From: Lacrimispora indolis DSM 755
GTDB taxonomy: Bacteria; Bacillota; Clostridia; Lachnospirales; Lachnospiraceae
DNA: 64,000 nucleotides
Assembly (NCBI RefSeq): GCF_000526995.1
Contig: NZ_AZUI01000001.1
Span: forward strand, 1,860,001 to 1,924,000
Reading direction: 5' to 3'
Every line of letters starts with the position of its first letter. Within the stretch, counting starts at the first letter, position 1. Of the stretch, positions 28,985 to 37,033 are shown one piece after another. The notes under the pieces were generated by a model. It was not told the origin of the DNA and ran no database searches. It saw nothing but the letters and a program-made list of their open reading frames with translations. Made by a program: the position numbers and the translations under genes.

Positions 28985-29935
28985 TTAAACAAAGAACATT
29001 TGAATAATGCGATGCAATTCAGAAGGATTTTCCAATTGAGGAAGATATTTGGAGTTGCTGATCAGGGAGCTTTCAATAGCTGGATTGTAAATCTGATATT
29101 CCCGTATCATTTCACTGACGTTTTCCATTTCACATCCACCAATAATATAAATACTGTTATTGATTTTCTTCAGAGCATTTACAATGTTACATTTAGTGTA
29201 ATTGCATTTCACACTGGCATATAAAGATTTTGGAGAATCTCCTAAATGGGCTGATTCATAGTAGGCATCCACCAATGATGTTTTTACTGAATATGGATTA
29301 TAAAAATAATTAGAAGCAAATTCTTCCATTATTGCTTTTTTACTGGTAGCTATATGGTAGAGCAGTGTTCCTAATACAGGCAAGTCCAAAATAAACTTAT
29401 ACACCTTTCCATGCTTATTCGGTATCTGGCTGCATGCCAGTAAAGTATCCGGATTGATCAGCATGACCTGATCAAATAATTCCGGTGACTGATTGCAGGC
29501 CATGACAGCAAGAGCTGATGAGGAACCGGATGCAATCACATTGGTGCGGTGGCCGATTTCTGATTTAATAAAGTCAGATATCATTTGAACATATAAATAA
29601 TTGGTATAGGTGAGATCTGGTTTCTCAGAACGTCCGCATCCCAAAAGATCTACCGTGTATACGGTATACTGTTCTTTTAAATGGTTGATCATCTGGCTCC
29701 ATTCGTATCCGCTGGAGCATGTAGTTAAATCATGAATCAGTAAAAGAGGTTTTCCAGTTCCTGTCTTTGTATAATGAATGTTGCCAAAACGCCATTTATA
29801 GCACAAGGATTTTGAATCCGATAATATGTTTTTGGAGGTGGCGGAATATTTAATGCACTTATTAATGATAGCAGTGGTGACTGCTGTACTGGCTGATAAA
29901 ATAAGCAGGGTCAATAGTTTGTTCTTTGTTTTCAT
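28985..29935 (-). CDS. Membrane-anchored alpha/beta-hydrolase-fold protein with eroded catalytic triad
   Basis: 316 residues: an N-terminal hydrophobic anchor (LLTLLILSASTAVTTAII), then an alpha/beta-hydrolase domain with the oxyanion segment LLLIHDLTTCSSGYEW and VDLLGCGRSEKP. The nucleophile elbow reads ASGSSSALA, so the final glycine of GxSxG is replaced. At the usual acid position the sequence is IYIIGGCEMEN, and at the usual histidine position (normally GHxPxxExP) it is SKYLPQLENP, with no histidine. Activity is therefore doubtful. The start ATG has CAGGAGGT upstream. It sits on the opposite strand between parS sites, with its own promoter. Substrate unknown. Confidence 0.75.
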   Translation of the reverse strand: MKTKNKLLTLLILSASTAVTTAIINKCIKYSATSKNILSDSKSLCYKWRFGNIHYTKTGTGKPLLLIHDLTTCSSGYEWSQMINHLKEQYTVYTVDLLGCGRSEKPDLTYTNYLYVQMISDFIKSEIGHRTNVIASGSSSALAVMACNQSPELFDQVMLINPDTLLACSQIPNKHGKVYKFILDLPVLGTLLYHIATSKKAIMEEFASNYFYNPYSVKTSLVDAYYESAHLGDSPKSLYASVKCNYTKCNIVNALKKINNSIYIIGGCEMENVSEMIREYQIYNPAIESSLISNSKYLPQLENPSELHRIIQMFFV

Positions 29936-29968
29936 ACTTTACCTCCTGAAATAGGTTGATCTCTTCCT

Positions 29969-29997
29969 ATTATAATATAATCAATATGGACTTACAA
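29969..29997 (-). promoter_or_regulatory. Promoter for the alpha/beta-hydrolase gene
   Basis: On the minus strand, TTGTAA (29992-29997), 17-base spacer, TATAAT (29969-29974), about 35 bases upstream of the start codon. Confidence 0.75.
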
Positions 29998-30055
29998 CGC
30001 CTAACATATTAATTTATTCTTAAAACTTGGCCTTTATACCCAGGAATCATGGAGT

Positions 30056-30132
30056 AAAGGTTGAAAGAAAAGCATTTATTAACTTTAAGCTTGTGGATTG
30101 ATTGGATGTGTGTATAAATCCGCTTGATTCAC
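30056..30132 (+). ncRNA. Two-hairpin element, copy C (before parS 3)
   Basis: AAAGGTTGA (30056-30064) can pair with TTAACTTT (30079-30086) with one bulge. After 6 bases, GTGGATTGA (30093-30101) pairs with TTGATTCAC (30124-30132), including three G-U wobbles, around a 2x2 internal loop and GGAT/ATCC (30104-30107, 30118-30121). Shared layout with copies A and B. No Shine-Dalgarno or gene start follows; parS 3 begins 19 bases later. Confidence 0.5.
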
Positions 30133-30151
30133 TGATATAAAAATAGCAAAA

Positions 30152-30167
30152 TGTTTCACGTGAAACA
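30152..30167. other. parS: parS site 3
   Basis: A third perfect TGTTTCACGTGAAACA, 192 bases upstream of the parA start. Confidence 0.97.
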
Positions 30168-30224
30168 TTTTTTGTAATTTATAGATTTTTTTTACAGGAA
30201 ACCATAGGAAAAAAAAATAAAATA

Positions 30225-30232
30225 TGCTATAC
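30225..30232 (+). promoter_or_regulatory. Probable parA promoter (-10, extended)
   Basis: TGCTATACT forms an extended -10 (TATACT at 30227-30232). No good -35 is seen 17 bases upstream. Transcription from here would give a leader of about 120 bases containing element copy B. Confidence 0.5.
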
Positions 30233-30271
30233 TCTACTTTGAACTGCAAGTTTCGGATGTAGTAACAGGAA

Positions 30272-30350
30272 AAGGTTGAAAGAAGGTGTCTTTCAACCTT
30301 GAATTTATGAATCAACTGGATAGAATATTCCTTTGATTCATCAGGAGGCA
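30272..30350 (+). ncRNA. Two-hairpin leader element, copy B (before parA)
   Basis: Hairpin 1 is perfect: AAGGTTGAAAG (30272-30282) with CTTTCAACCTT (30290-30300) and a 7-base loop. After 7 bases, ATGAATCAA (30307-30315) pairs with TTGATTCAT (30333-30341), then a 2x2 internal loop and GGATA/TATTC (30318-30322, 30326-30330) with one wobble. The parA Shine-Dalgarno AGGAGG follows at once. Copies A and C share the arrangement. Confidence 0.62.
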
Positions 30351-30359
30351 AAATTAAAA

Positions 30360-31130
30360 ATGGGAAGAATCATTGCGATAGCAAACCAGAAGGGCGGAGT
30401 CGGTAAAACGACAACTGCGATCAATCTATCTGCTTGTCTTGCGGAATCCAGACAACGGGTATTGGCTGTGGATTTTGATCCACAGGGAAATGAAACCAGC
30501 GGACTGGGAATTGAAAAAAGCTCCATTGAACGAACGGTTTACGATTTGCTGGTAGGAGAGTGTGAAATTGAAGAATGTCTGATTACCAATGTTCAGGAAA
30601 ATCTGGATTTACTTCCTTCTAACGTGGATTTAGCGGGAGCAGAGATTGAATTATTGGAAATTGAAAACAAGGAAACACTCCTCAAAACATATCTTGAAAA
30701 AATCAAGAAACACTATGATTTTATTATCATAGATTGTCCTCCGTCATTGAATCTATTGACAATTAATGCCTTAACAGCCGCAAACACCGTATTGGTGCCA
30801 ATTCAATGTGAATATTATGCATTAGAGGGATTAAGCCAGGTATTGAAGACCGTAAATCTGGTGAAAAAGAAGCTGAATCCTGCTCTGGAAATGGAGGGTG
30901 TAGTTTTCACCATGTACGATGCCAGGACAAACCTTTCCCTGGAAGTTGTAGAAAGTGTTAAAAATAATTTAAACCAGAATATCTATAAAACCATTATACC
31001 CAGAAATGTCAGACTGGCAGAGGCTCCCAGCCATGGAATGCCGATTAATTTATATGATTCCAGATCAGCAGGAGCGGAAAGCTACCGGTTACTGGCGGCA
31101 GAAGTAATAAGCAGAGGAGAAGAAATATAA
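30360..31130 (+). CDS. parA: Chromosome partitioning ATPase ParA/Soj
   Basis: 256 residues. The deviant Walker A is KGGVGKTTTAINL, the switch region contains DFDPQGNETSGLG, and Walker B is FIIIDCPPSLNLL. It is a nucleoid-bound dimeric ATPase that works with ParB-parS in origin segregation and, in Bacillus, controls DnaA. The start is the ATG at 30360 (MGRIIAIANQ), behind AGGAGG; an earlier in-frame start at 30333 would lie inside the leader hairpin. It is followed at 2 bases by parB. Confidence 0.97.
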   Translation: MGRIIAIANQKGGVGKTTTAINLSACLAESRQRVLAVDFDPQGNETSGLGIEKSSIERTVYDLLVGECEIEECLITNVQENLDLLPSNVDLAGAEIELLEIENKETLLKTYLEKIKKHYDFIIIDCPPSLNLLTINALTAANTVLVPIQCEYYALEGLSQVLKTVNLVKKKLNPALEMEGVVFTMYDARTNLSLEVVESVKNNLNQNIYKTIIPRNVRLAEAPSHGMPINLYDSRSAGAESYRLLAAEVISRGEEI

Positions 31131-31132
31131 TT

Positions 31133-32077
31133 ATGGCAAAGAGAACGGGTTTAGGAAAAGGCCTTGGAGCAATTTTTGGAGATGAAGTAATGGAGTCTGC
31201 GGCAGAGGAACAGGAGATGAAAAACCGTTCGAAGCCGGAAAAAACAATGGAAAAAAAAGAATCAGGTGAAGAGGAACTGGAAACAGGAAAAGGGATGTTC
31301 CTTAAAATATCTTCAATTGAACCGAATCAACATCAGCCCAGAATGGACTTTCGTGAGGAATCCCTCATGGAATTAGCGGAATCCATGAAGGAATACGGTG
31401 TTTTACAGCCCCTTTTAGTACAAAAAAAGGGGGATTTCTATGAAATCATCGCAGGTGAGCGAAGATGGAGAGCGGCAAAGCTGGCAGGTCTGAAGGAAGT
31501 GCCTGTGGTGATTCGGGAATATACGAAACAGCAATCAATGGAGATCGCATTGATTGAAAACGTGCAGAGAGAGGATTTAAATCCCATTGAAGAAGCCAAG
31601 GCTTATCAAAGGCTGATGCAGGAATTTGGATTAAAGCAGGAAGAAATCGCAGCCAGGGTGGCGAAAAACAGGGTGACCATCACTAACAGCATGCGTTTAT
31701 TAAAGCTGGAAAAAAGAGTCCAGGATATGCTGATTGAAAATCAGATCACAGGAGGACATGCCAGGGCACTTCTGGCTGTTGATGATCCGGAATTACAATT
31801 CCAGATTGCAGGAAGAATTGTTGCTGAAAATTTAAGCGTCCGTGAAGTGGAAAAGCTTGTTAAATCCATATCAAAGAAAAAAGAGCCAAAGGAAAAAAAG
31901 GAAGAGGATGAGAGCATTTTCCTGATTTTCAGAGAATTGGAAAACCGCATGAAAACTGCCATGGGAACAAAGGTAAGCATTAATCGGAAAGATAGAAACA
32001 AAGGAAGAGTGGAAATTGAGTACTATTCTGAGGCAGAATTGGAAAGAATAGTAGAGTTGATAGAATCCATAAGATAA
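31133..32077 (+). CDS. parB: Chromosome partitioning protein ParB/Spo0J
   Basis: 314 residues. The N-terminal CTPase domain carries QPLLVQKKGDFYEIIAGERRWRAAKLAG, in which GERRWRA is the CTP-binding motif; the central helix-turn-helix (LKQEEIAARVAKNRVTITNSMRLL) reads parS; a charged linker (KKKEPKEKKEEDE) leads to the dimerising C-terminus. It loads on the three parS sites in the preceding 2.3 kb and slides as a clamp. Confidence 0.97.
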   Translation: MAKRTGLGKGLGAIFGDEVMESAAEEQEMKNRSKPEKTMEKKESGEEELETGKGMFLKISSIEPNQHQPRMDFREESLMELAESMKEYGVLQPLLVQKKGDFYEIIAGERRWRAAKLAGLKEVPVVIREYTKQQSMEIALIENVQREDLNPIEEAKAYQRLMQEFGLKQEEIAARVAKNRVTITNSMRLLKLEKRVQDMLIENQITGGHARALLAVDDPELQFQIAGRIVAENLSVREVEKLVKSISKKKEPKEKKEEDESIFLIFRELENRMKTAMGTKVSINRKDRNKGRVEIEYYSEAELERIVELIESIR

Positions 32078-32101
32078 CATCATGGAAGCGAGGACGAAAG
32101 A

Positions 32102-32608
32102 ATGGACAACAGTATATTGAATCAGTTATCGGTTGATCCTGCTTATTTGATTATTGGATTAGCTGTGCTTACCATCATATTGCTGATCGTTGTAATCATA
32201 TGTCTGGTTCAGATGAGAAAGCTGTATCGCAGATACGACTATTTTATGAGGGGAAAAGATGCGGAAACTCTGGAAGACATTATTATGGAGCAAATGGAGG
32301 ATATTGCGGAATTAAAGTCAGAAGACCGGGCCAATAAGGATTCTCTTCGCAATACCAACAAAAATTACAGAAGCGCTTTCCAGAAATTCGGACTTATAAA
32401 ATATAATGCGTTTAAAGGGATGGGCGGAAACCTAAGTTTTGCAATGGCAATCCTTGATTATACAAATTCAGGTTTTGTATTGAATTCCGTGCACAGCCGG
32501 GAAGGCTGTTATGTATACATCAAGGAAGTGGAAAGAGGAGAAACAGATGTCTTGCTGGGAAGCGAAGAAAAGGATGCTTTGGAGCAGGCATTAGGTTATC
32601 ATTCATAA
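32102..32608 (+). CDS. DUF4446 family membrane protein
   Basis: 168 residues: one N-terminal transmembrane helix (YLIIGLAVLTIILLIVVIIC), a basic/coiled-coil stretch, then a compact C-terminal domain with FGLIKYNAFKGMGGNLSFAMAILD and GFVLNSVHSREGCYVYIKEV. This is the DUF4446 pattern, a protein commonly found next to parB in clostridia; its function is not known. It lies 24 bases after parB, probably in the same transcript. Confidence 0.85.
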   Translation: MDNSILNQLSVDPAYLIIGLAVLTIILLIVVIICLVQMRKLYRRYDYFMRGKDAETLEDIIMEQMEDIAELKSEDRANKDSLRNTNKNYRSAFQKFGLIKYNAFKGMGGNLSFAMAILDYTNSGFVLNSVHSREGCYVYIKEVERGETDVLLGSEEKDALEQALGYHS

Positions 32609-32644
32609 AAAAACAGGTGCGGCTTTTGCTGTACCTGTTTTTTT
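32607..32644 (+). terminator. Terminator after the parA-parB-DUF4446 run
   Basis: Stem AAAAAAACAGGT / ACCTGTTTTTTT with a 14-base loop, starting at the stop codon of the DUF4446 gene. Confidence 0.92.
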
Positions 32645-32899
32645 ATAAATAGGAAGTGACATACTGTGAATGAAAAAACTTTGTCAGGTTGCATAACTTC
32701 TCGGATACTGAGAATGACCGCCGAATCATGTAAGTCTTTGCATCAAATAAGAAAGGCTTTAAGTGATGGATGGAAGTTGCTTTTTGGTCATTTCAGGTGA
32801 AGCGTGGCACGCTGTAATCAAATAGTGTAGAGGATAAGAAATATCCCCTTAACTAAGTATATAGCAGAAAAAGTTTTTTAAAATTAGTTTACAATAATC
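32645..32899. other. Intergenic region without recognised features
   Basis: About 255 bases between the terminator and the stop of coaW. Six-frame reading gives nothing gene-like and I see no strong hairpin or promoter. Confidence 0.6.
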
Positions 32900-33766
32900 T
32901 TATGATTGTGTTTTTTCCTCTGGATATAAAATCTGTCTCATTTCCATATGGTGTTCTTCTGTTAGGGCAGCTCCGATTGCAGTACCGTATTCCGCCTGGT
33001 CCGGTATGATGAAATGGACGTGAAACATGGTTTCAAGGGACTGGAAAATACCTTTGCACTGAGGAAATTTTGCAAGATTTCCTGTCATGACAAAGTTGGT
33101 GATATTGCTGTTTAAGGAAGATAAAATAGCAGATTTACCAATGACCTGAAGCACCATATTAATAATTCCCACGGCAATGTCTTCATCAGACACAAGATTT
33201 CGTACCTTGCCGAAATTAGAGGCTGTGGCAGAGAGAGGAAGGCCGGGAAGAGGCGCTTTAGAAATATCCTGTATCTGTAAGTCAATGTTGCTTATGTTTC
33301 CCCGGCTTGCCAGCTCCATGATCTGGGAAATATCCTGGGTCTTTAGCAGGAGGCTTGAAAGGCCCAGGATGGTCCCTCCGCCAATGCCGATCCCGCCGGT
33401 GTGAATGATTTTATCTCCGTTTACCTGAACGAGAGAGGTTCCTGTTCCCATGCTTACGACGATCAAATCATTAAGCCCTGTAAAGTATTGTCCTCCCAGA
33501 CCATTGCAGGTAAATTCGTTTACTTTATAAGTAGGAATCCCATACAAAGGCTGCTCCACGTAAGCGCTGCCAACTCCTGTGATCATGATTTTTTCAATTT
33601 CGCTTAACTGAATGTTATTTTCATATATGAATTTTCCAAGAGCTCCAAAGAGAGAAGCAATGGGGTTATCAGCTTTGACAAAAGTAGGAATTTTTAATTT
33701 ATTGTTCTGAAATCCTACAATTTTAGTGGTGCTTCCTCCAAGATCAATCCCTATCGTAATTTTCAT
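32900..33766 (-). CDS. coaW: Type II pantothenate kinase
   Basis: 288 residues of the ASKHA ATPase fold, like the eukaryotic and staphylococcal type II enzymes. The phosphate-1 motif is IGIDLGGSTTKIVGF, the phosphate-2 region IVVSMGTGTSLVQV, and GGIGIGGGTILGLSSLLL is characteristic of CoaW. It phosphorylates pantothenate, the first step of coenzyme A synthesis, and this type is usually not feedback-inhibited. The start is taken as the ATG at 33764-33766; a TTG three codons earlier is too close to the GGGGAT site. Monocistronic, with its own promoter. Confidence 0.92.
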   Translation of the reverse strand: MKITIGIDLGGSTTKIVGFQNNKLKIPTFVKADNPIASLFGALGKFIYENNIQLSEIEKIMITGVGSAYVEQPLYGIPTYKVNEFTCNGLGGQYFTGLNDLIVVSMGTGTSLVQVNGDKIIHTGGIGIGGGTILGLSSLLLKTQDISQIMELASRGNISNIDLQIQDISKAPLPGLPLSATASNFGKVRNLVSDEDIAVGIINMVLQVIGKSAILSSLNSNITNFVMTGNLAKFPQCKGIFQSLETMFHVHFIIPDQAEYGTAIGAALTEEHHMEMRQILYPEEKTQS

Positions 33767-33884
33767 AATTCTCAAATCCCCTTATTCTTATATATAAAAC
33801 AATCTCATCTGACCTGTAATAGAGCAGCGTATGAGGTGACATAATCACATTTAAGCACTAAATGATCTTATGGTTCTAAGGCAT

Positions 33885-33913
33885 ACTATACCATACCTGA
33901 TTCGTATTGCCAA
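33885..33913 (-). promoter_or_regulatory. Promoter for coaW
   Basis: On the minus strand, TTGGCA (33908-33913), 17-base spacer, TATAGT (33885-33890), giving a leader of about 110 bases. Confidence 0.7.
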
Positions 33914-34132
33914 GTTTTTAAATCCGTTCAAAAGCTTTATTCAGCCTGTTAAGCATAAAAAATCGACAAAAAAACAGCTTTTTCTATAATAATATAGCTC
34001 TAATGAGATGTTCAAAATATATTTTATATGAGAAAGATCAGGGAGGAGGAAGGAATCTTTGTATTTATTTTAAAAATATGAGATATGAATAAAAATTAAC
34101 CGGAACTATGTATATTTTTGTGAGATTCAACA
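33914..34132. other. AT-rich spacer between coaW and adhE promoters
   Basis: About 220 AT-rich bases. A weak promoter-like pair (TCGACA, 16 bases, TATAAT near 33985) and a GGAGGAGGAAGG ribosome-site-like string near 34040 are present, but the only reading frame after it is a few codons long. No gene called. Confidence 0.5.
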
Positions 34133-34161
34133 TTGACAAAAAAATAACGATATCATATAAT
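34133..34161 (+). promoter_or_regulatory. Consensus promoter of adhE
   Basis: TTGACA at 34133-34138, 17-base spacer, TATAAT at 34156-34161: a perfect sigma-A promoter, fitting a highly expressed fermentation gene. Confidence 0.92.
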
Positions 34162-34175
34162 GAAACCATAACAGA

Positions 34176-34193
34176 TTGTTAAAAATATATCGA
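34176..34193. promoter_or_regulatory. Possible Rex operator (one good half-site)
   Basis: TTGTTAA at 34176-34182 matches the left half of the Rex site TTGTTAA-N4-TTAACAA, but the right half is poor. It sits just after the expected transcription start of adhE, where the redox repressor Rex acts in many clostridia. Confidence 0.4.
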
Positions 34194-34240
34194 TATAAAA
34201 ATACCTATTTAACTTATTTGAAAATTGGAGGAAAGTTATT

Positions 34241-36856
34241 ATGGCAAAGAAAGAAGAACAGGTAAAGGTTCCCCAGATCATTGACAGCGTAGATGCCTTG
34301 ATCGCAAAAATGGAAGCCATGAGAGAGGCTCAGAGAGTATTTGCTACCTTCACCCAGGAACAGGTAGATAAGATCTTTTATGAGGCAGCAAGTGCTGCCA
34401 ATAAACTGAGAATTCCTCTTGCAAAAATGGCTGTAGAAGAGACCGGCATGGGTGTTGTGGAAGACAAGGTCATTAAGAACAACTATGCTGCAGAATATAT
34501 TTATAATACATTTAAAGAAACCAAGACCTGCGGTGTAATCGAAGAAGATCAGGCATATGGCATTAAGAAGATTGCAGAGCCGATCGGTCTGGTTGCAGCG
34601 GTAATCCCTACCACGAACCCGACTTCAACTGCTATTTTCAAAACCCTTATCAGCTTAAAGACCAGAAATGCCATCATGATTTCCCCTCATCCCCGTGCAA
34701 AGAATTCTACCATTGCGGCTGCAAAAGTGGTTCTTGATGCTGCTGTCAAGGCAGGCGCACCGGAAGGGATCATCGGCTGGATCGACGTTCCTTCCTTAGA
34801 ACTGACCAATGAGGTCATGAGAAGTGCTGATATAATCCTGGCAACCGGCGGCCCCGGAATGGTGAAGGCTGCTTATTCTTCCGGAAAACCAGCCCTTGGC
34901 GTTGGTGCAGGAAATACCCCTGTTATCATTGATGATACGGCTGATATTAAGATGGCAGTCAGCTCCATCATTCATTCTAAAACCTTTGACAACGGTATGA
35001 TCTGTGCTTCCGAGCAGTCTGTAACCGTTCTTGAAACTATTTATGATGCAGTTAAAAAAGAATTTGCGGCCAGAGGATGTTATTTCTTAAAGGGTGATGA
35101 ACTGGATAAGGTTCGTAAGACCATCATCATCAACGGCGCGTTAAACGCCAAGATCGTAGGCCAGAAAGCCTGCACAATTGCAAAGCTTGCAGGAGTTCAG
35201 GTTCCGGAAGATGCAAAGATTCTGATCGGTGAGGTTGAGAACGTTCACATTGAGGAAGAGTTTGCACATGAAAAACTGTCTCCGGTTCTGGCAATGTATA
35301 AGGCCAAGACCTTTGATGAGGCCATTGAGAAGGCGGAGCAGCTGGTTGCTGACGGCGGTTACGGACATACATCCTCTCTCTATGTAAATGTAAATGAAAA
35401 GGAGAAGATGGCAAAGCACGCTGCGGCTATGAAGACCTGCCGTATCTTAGTGAATACCCCATCCTCCCACGGCGGCATCGGTGATATTTATAACTTCAAG
35501 CTGCAGCCATCCCTGACCTTAGGCTGCGGTTCCTGGGGCGGAAACTCTGTTTCTGAAAACGTTGGGGTAAAGCATTTGCTGAACATTAAGACCGTTGCTG
35601 AGAGGAGAGAGAACATGCTGTGGTTCAGAAATCCGGAGAAGGTTTACTTTAAAAAAGGCTGTATGCCTGTCGCACTTAGCGAATTAAAGGATGTATATAA
35701 TAAAAAGAGAGCATTCGTTGTAACGGATTCCTTCCTTTACATGAACGGTTATACCAAACCGATTACAGATAAATTAGATGAAATGGGCATTGTTTATACG
35801 GTATTTTCCGACGTCCAGCCAGATCCGACTCTGGCAAATGCCCAGGCAGGTGCGGCAGCTATGAAGGCATTCCAGCCGGATACCATTATCGCTTTGGGCG
35901 GCGGTTCCGCTATGGACGCGGCCAAGATCATGTGGGTTATGTATGAGCATCCGGAAGTGGATTTCCAGGATATGGCCATGCGTTTTATGGATATCCGCAA
36001 GAGAGTTTACACATTCCCTAAAATGGGTGAAAAGGCTTACTTTGTGGCAATCCCAACTTCTTCCGGTACAGGTTCCGAGGTAACTTCATTTGCAGTTATT
36101 ACCGATCAGGAAACAGGGGTGAAATATCCTCTTGCAGACTATGAATTAATGCCGGATATGGCGATCGTTGATGCAGACAACATGATGAGCCAGCCCAGAG
36201 GTCTTACAAGCGCTTCCGGTATCGACGTTATGACTCATGCATTAGAGGCTTATGCTTCTGTAATGGCTTCCGATTACACCGATGGCCTTGCACTTAAGGC
36301 AATGAAAAATGTATTCGACTATCTGCCAACAGCATACAACGACGGAACCAACGTAGAGGCAAGATGTAAGATGGCAGATGCTTCCTGTATGGCTGGTATG
36401 GCATTTAACAATGCATTTTTAGGTGTATGCCATTCTATGGCTCATAAATTAGGCGCTTATCATCACCTTCCCCATGGTGTTGCAAATGCCCTTCTGATCA
36501 CCTTGGTCATGGAGTTCAATGCTTGTGAAGTTCCGACTAAAATGGGAACTTTCCCACAGTATGAGTATCCTCATACCCTTGCAAGATATGCAGAGTGCGC
36601 GCGTTTCTGCGGCGTGGAAGGCAAGGATGATGCTGAACTGCTTAAGAAACTCATTGTAAAGATTGAGGAATTAAAGAAAGCAGTGGGAATCAAGGCAAGC
36701 ATTAAGGAATATGGCATTGACGAGAAACACTTCCTGGATACTCTGGATGAAATGGTTGAAAATGCATTTGATGACCAGTGTACAGGCGCAAATCCAAGAT
36801 ATCCTCTTATGAGTGAGATCAAGGAAATGTATTTAAAGGCTTACTACGGTAAATAA
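34241..36856 (+). CDS. adhE: Bifunctional acetaldehyde-CoA/alcohol dehydrogenase AdhE
   Basis: 871 residues, full length. Residues 1-440 are the aldehyde dehydrogenase half, reducing acetyl-CoA to acetaldehyde, with the catalytic cysteine in DNGMICASEQS. After a linker (NMLWFRNPEKVYF), residues about 450-871 are the iron-dependent alcohol dehydrogenase, with GGGSAMDAAK for NAD binding and metal histidines in HALEAY and CHSMAHKLGAYHHLPHG. It assembles into spirosomes and regenerates NAD+ by ethanol formation. The Shine-Dalgarno GGAGGAAAG is strong. Transcribed alone from a consensus promoter and closed by terminators. Confidence 0.98.
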   Translation: MAKKEEQVKVPQIIDSVDALIAKMEAMREAQRVFATFTQEQVDKIFYEAASAANKLRIPLAKMAVEETGMGVVEDKVIKNNYAAEYIYNTFKETKTCGVIEEDQAYGIKKIAEPIGLVAAVIPTTNPTSTAIFKTLISLKTRNAIMISPHPRAKNSTIAAAKVVLDAAVKAGAPEGIIGWIDVPSLELTNEVMRSADIILATGGPGMVKAAYSSGKPALGVGAGNTPVIIDDTADIKMAVSSIIHSKTFDNGMICASEQSVTVLETIYDAVKKEFAARGCYFLKGDELDKVRKTIIINGALNAKIVGQKACTIAKLAGVQVPEDAKILIGEVENVHIEEEFAHEKLSPVLAMYKAKTFDEAIEKAEQLVADGGYGHTSSLYVNVNEKEKMAKHAAAMKTCRILVNTPSSHGGIGDIYNFKLQPSLTLGCGSWGGNSVSENVGVKHLLNIKTVAERRENMLWFRNPEKVYFKKGCMPVALSELKDVYNKKRAFVVTDSFLYMNGYTKPITDKLDEMGIVYTVFSDVQPDPTLANAQAGAAAMKAFQPDTIIALGGGSAMDAAKIMWVMYEHPEVDFQDMAMRFMDIRKRVYTFPKMGEKAYFVAIPTSSGTGSEVTSFAVITDQETGVKYPLADYELMPDMAIVDADNMMSQPRGLTSASGIDVMTHALEAYASVMASDYTDGLALKAMKNVFDYLPTAYNDGTNVEARCKMADASCMAGMAFNNAFLGVCHSMAHKLGAYHHLPHGVANALLITLVMEFNACEVPTKMGTFPQYEYPHTLARYAECARFCGVEGKDDAELLKKLIVKIEELKKAVGIKASIKEYGIDEKHFLDTLDEMVENAFDDQCTGANPRYPLMSEIKEMYLKAYYGK

Positions 36857-36871
36857 GTTTAAATAGGTGGC

Positions 36872-36904
36872 AAAAGGCCGTTCCCAATTGCGGGTCGGCC
36901 TTTT
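36872..36904 (+). terminator. Terminator of adhE
   Basis: Stem AAAAGGCCG / CGGCCTTTT with a 15-base loop, 15 bases after the stop codon. Confidence 0.9.
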
Positions 36905-36969
36905 GTATTTGCATTTGGAATTGAAGCATAAACATATCTGAGGAAATAGATGGGTACCATAGAAAAAGG

Positions 36970-37017
36970 ACACCGCAGCACGGCAGCTGATTGACCGCCG
37001 TACCGCGGTGTTTTTTT
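36970..37017. terminator. Second, bidirectional terminator
   Basis: ACACCGC/GCGGTGT outer and ACGGC/GCCGT inner stems, followed by T7 on the plus strand and by a T-rich tract on the minus strand, so it serves adhE and the converging NUDIX gene. Confidence 0.85.
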
Positions 37018-37033
37018 GTTGAAATATTACTTT

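Noticed and set aside
34030..34110. Ribosome-site-like GGAGGAGGAAGG before adhE
   Set aside because: The only frame after it has four codons, and it lies upstream of the adhE promoter.
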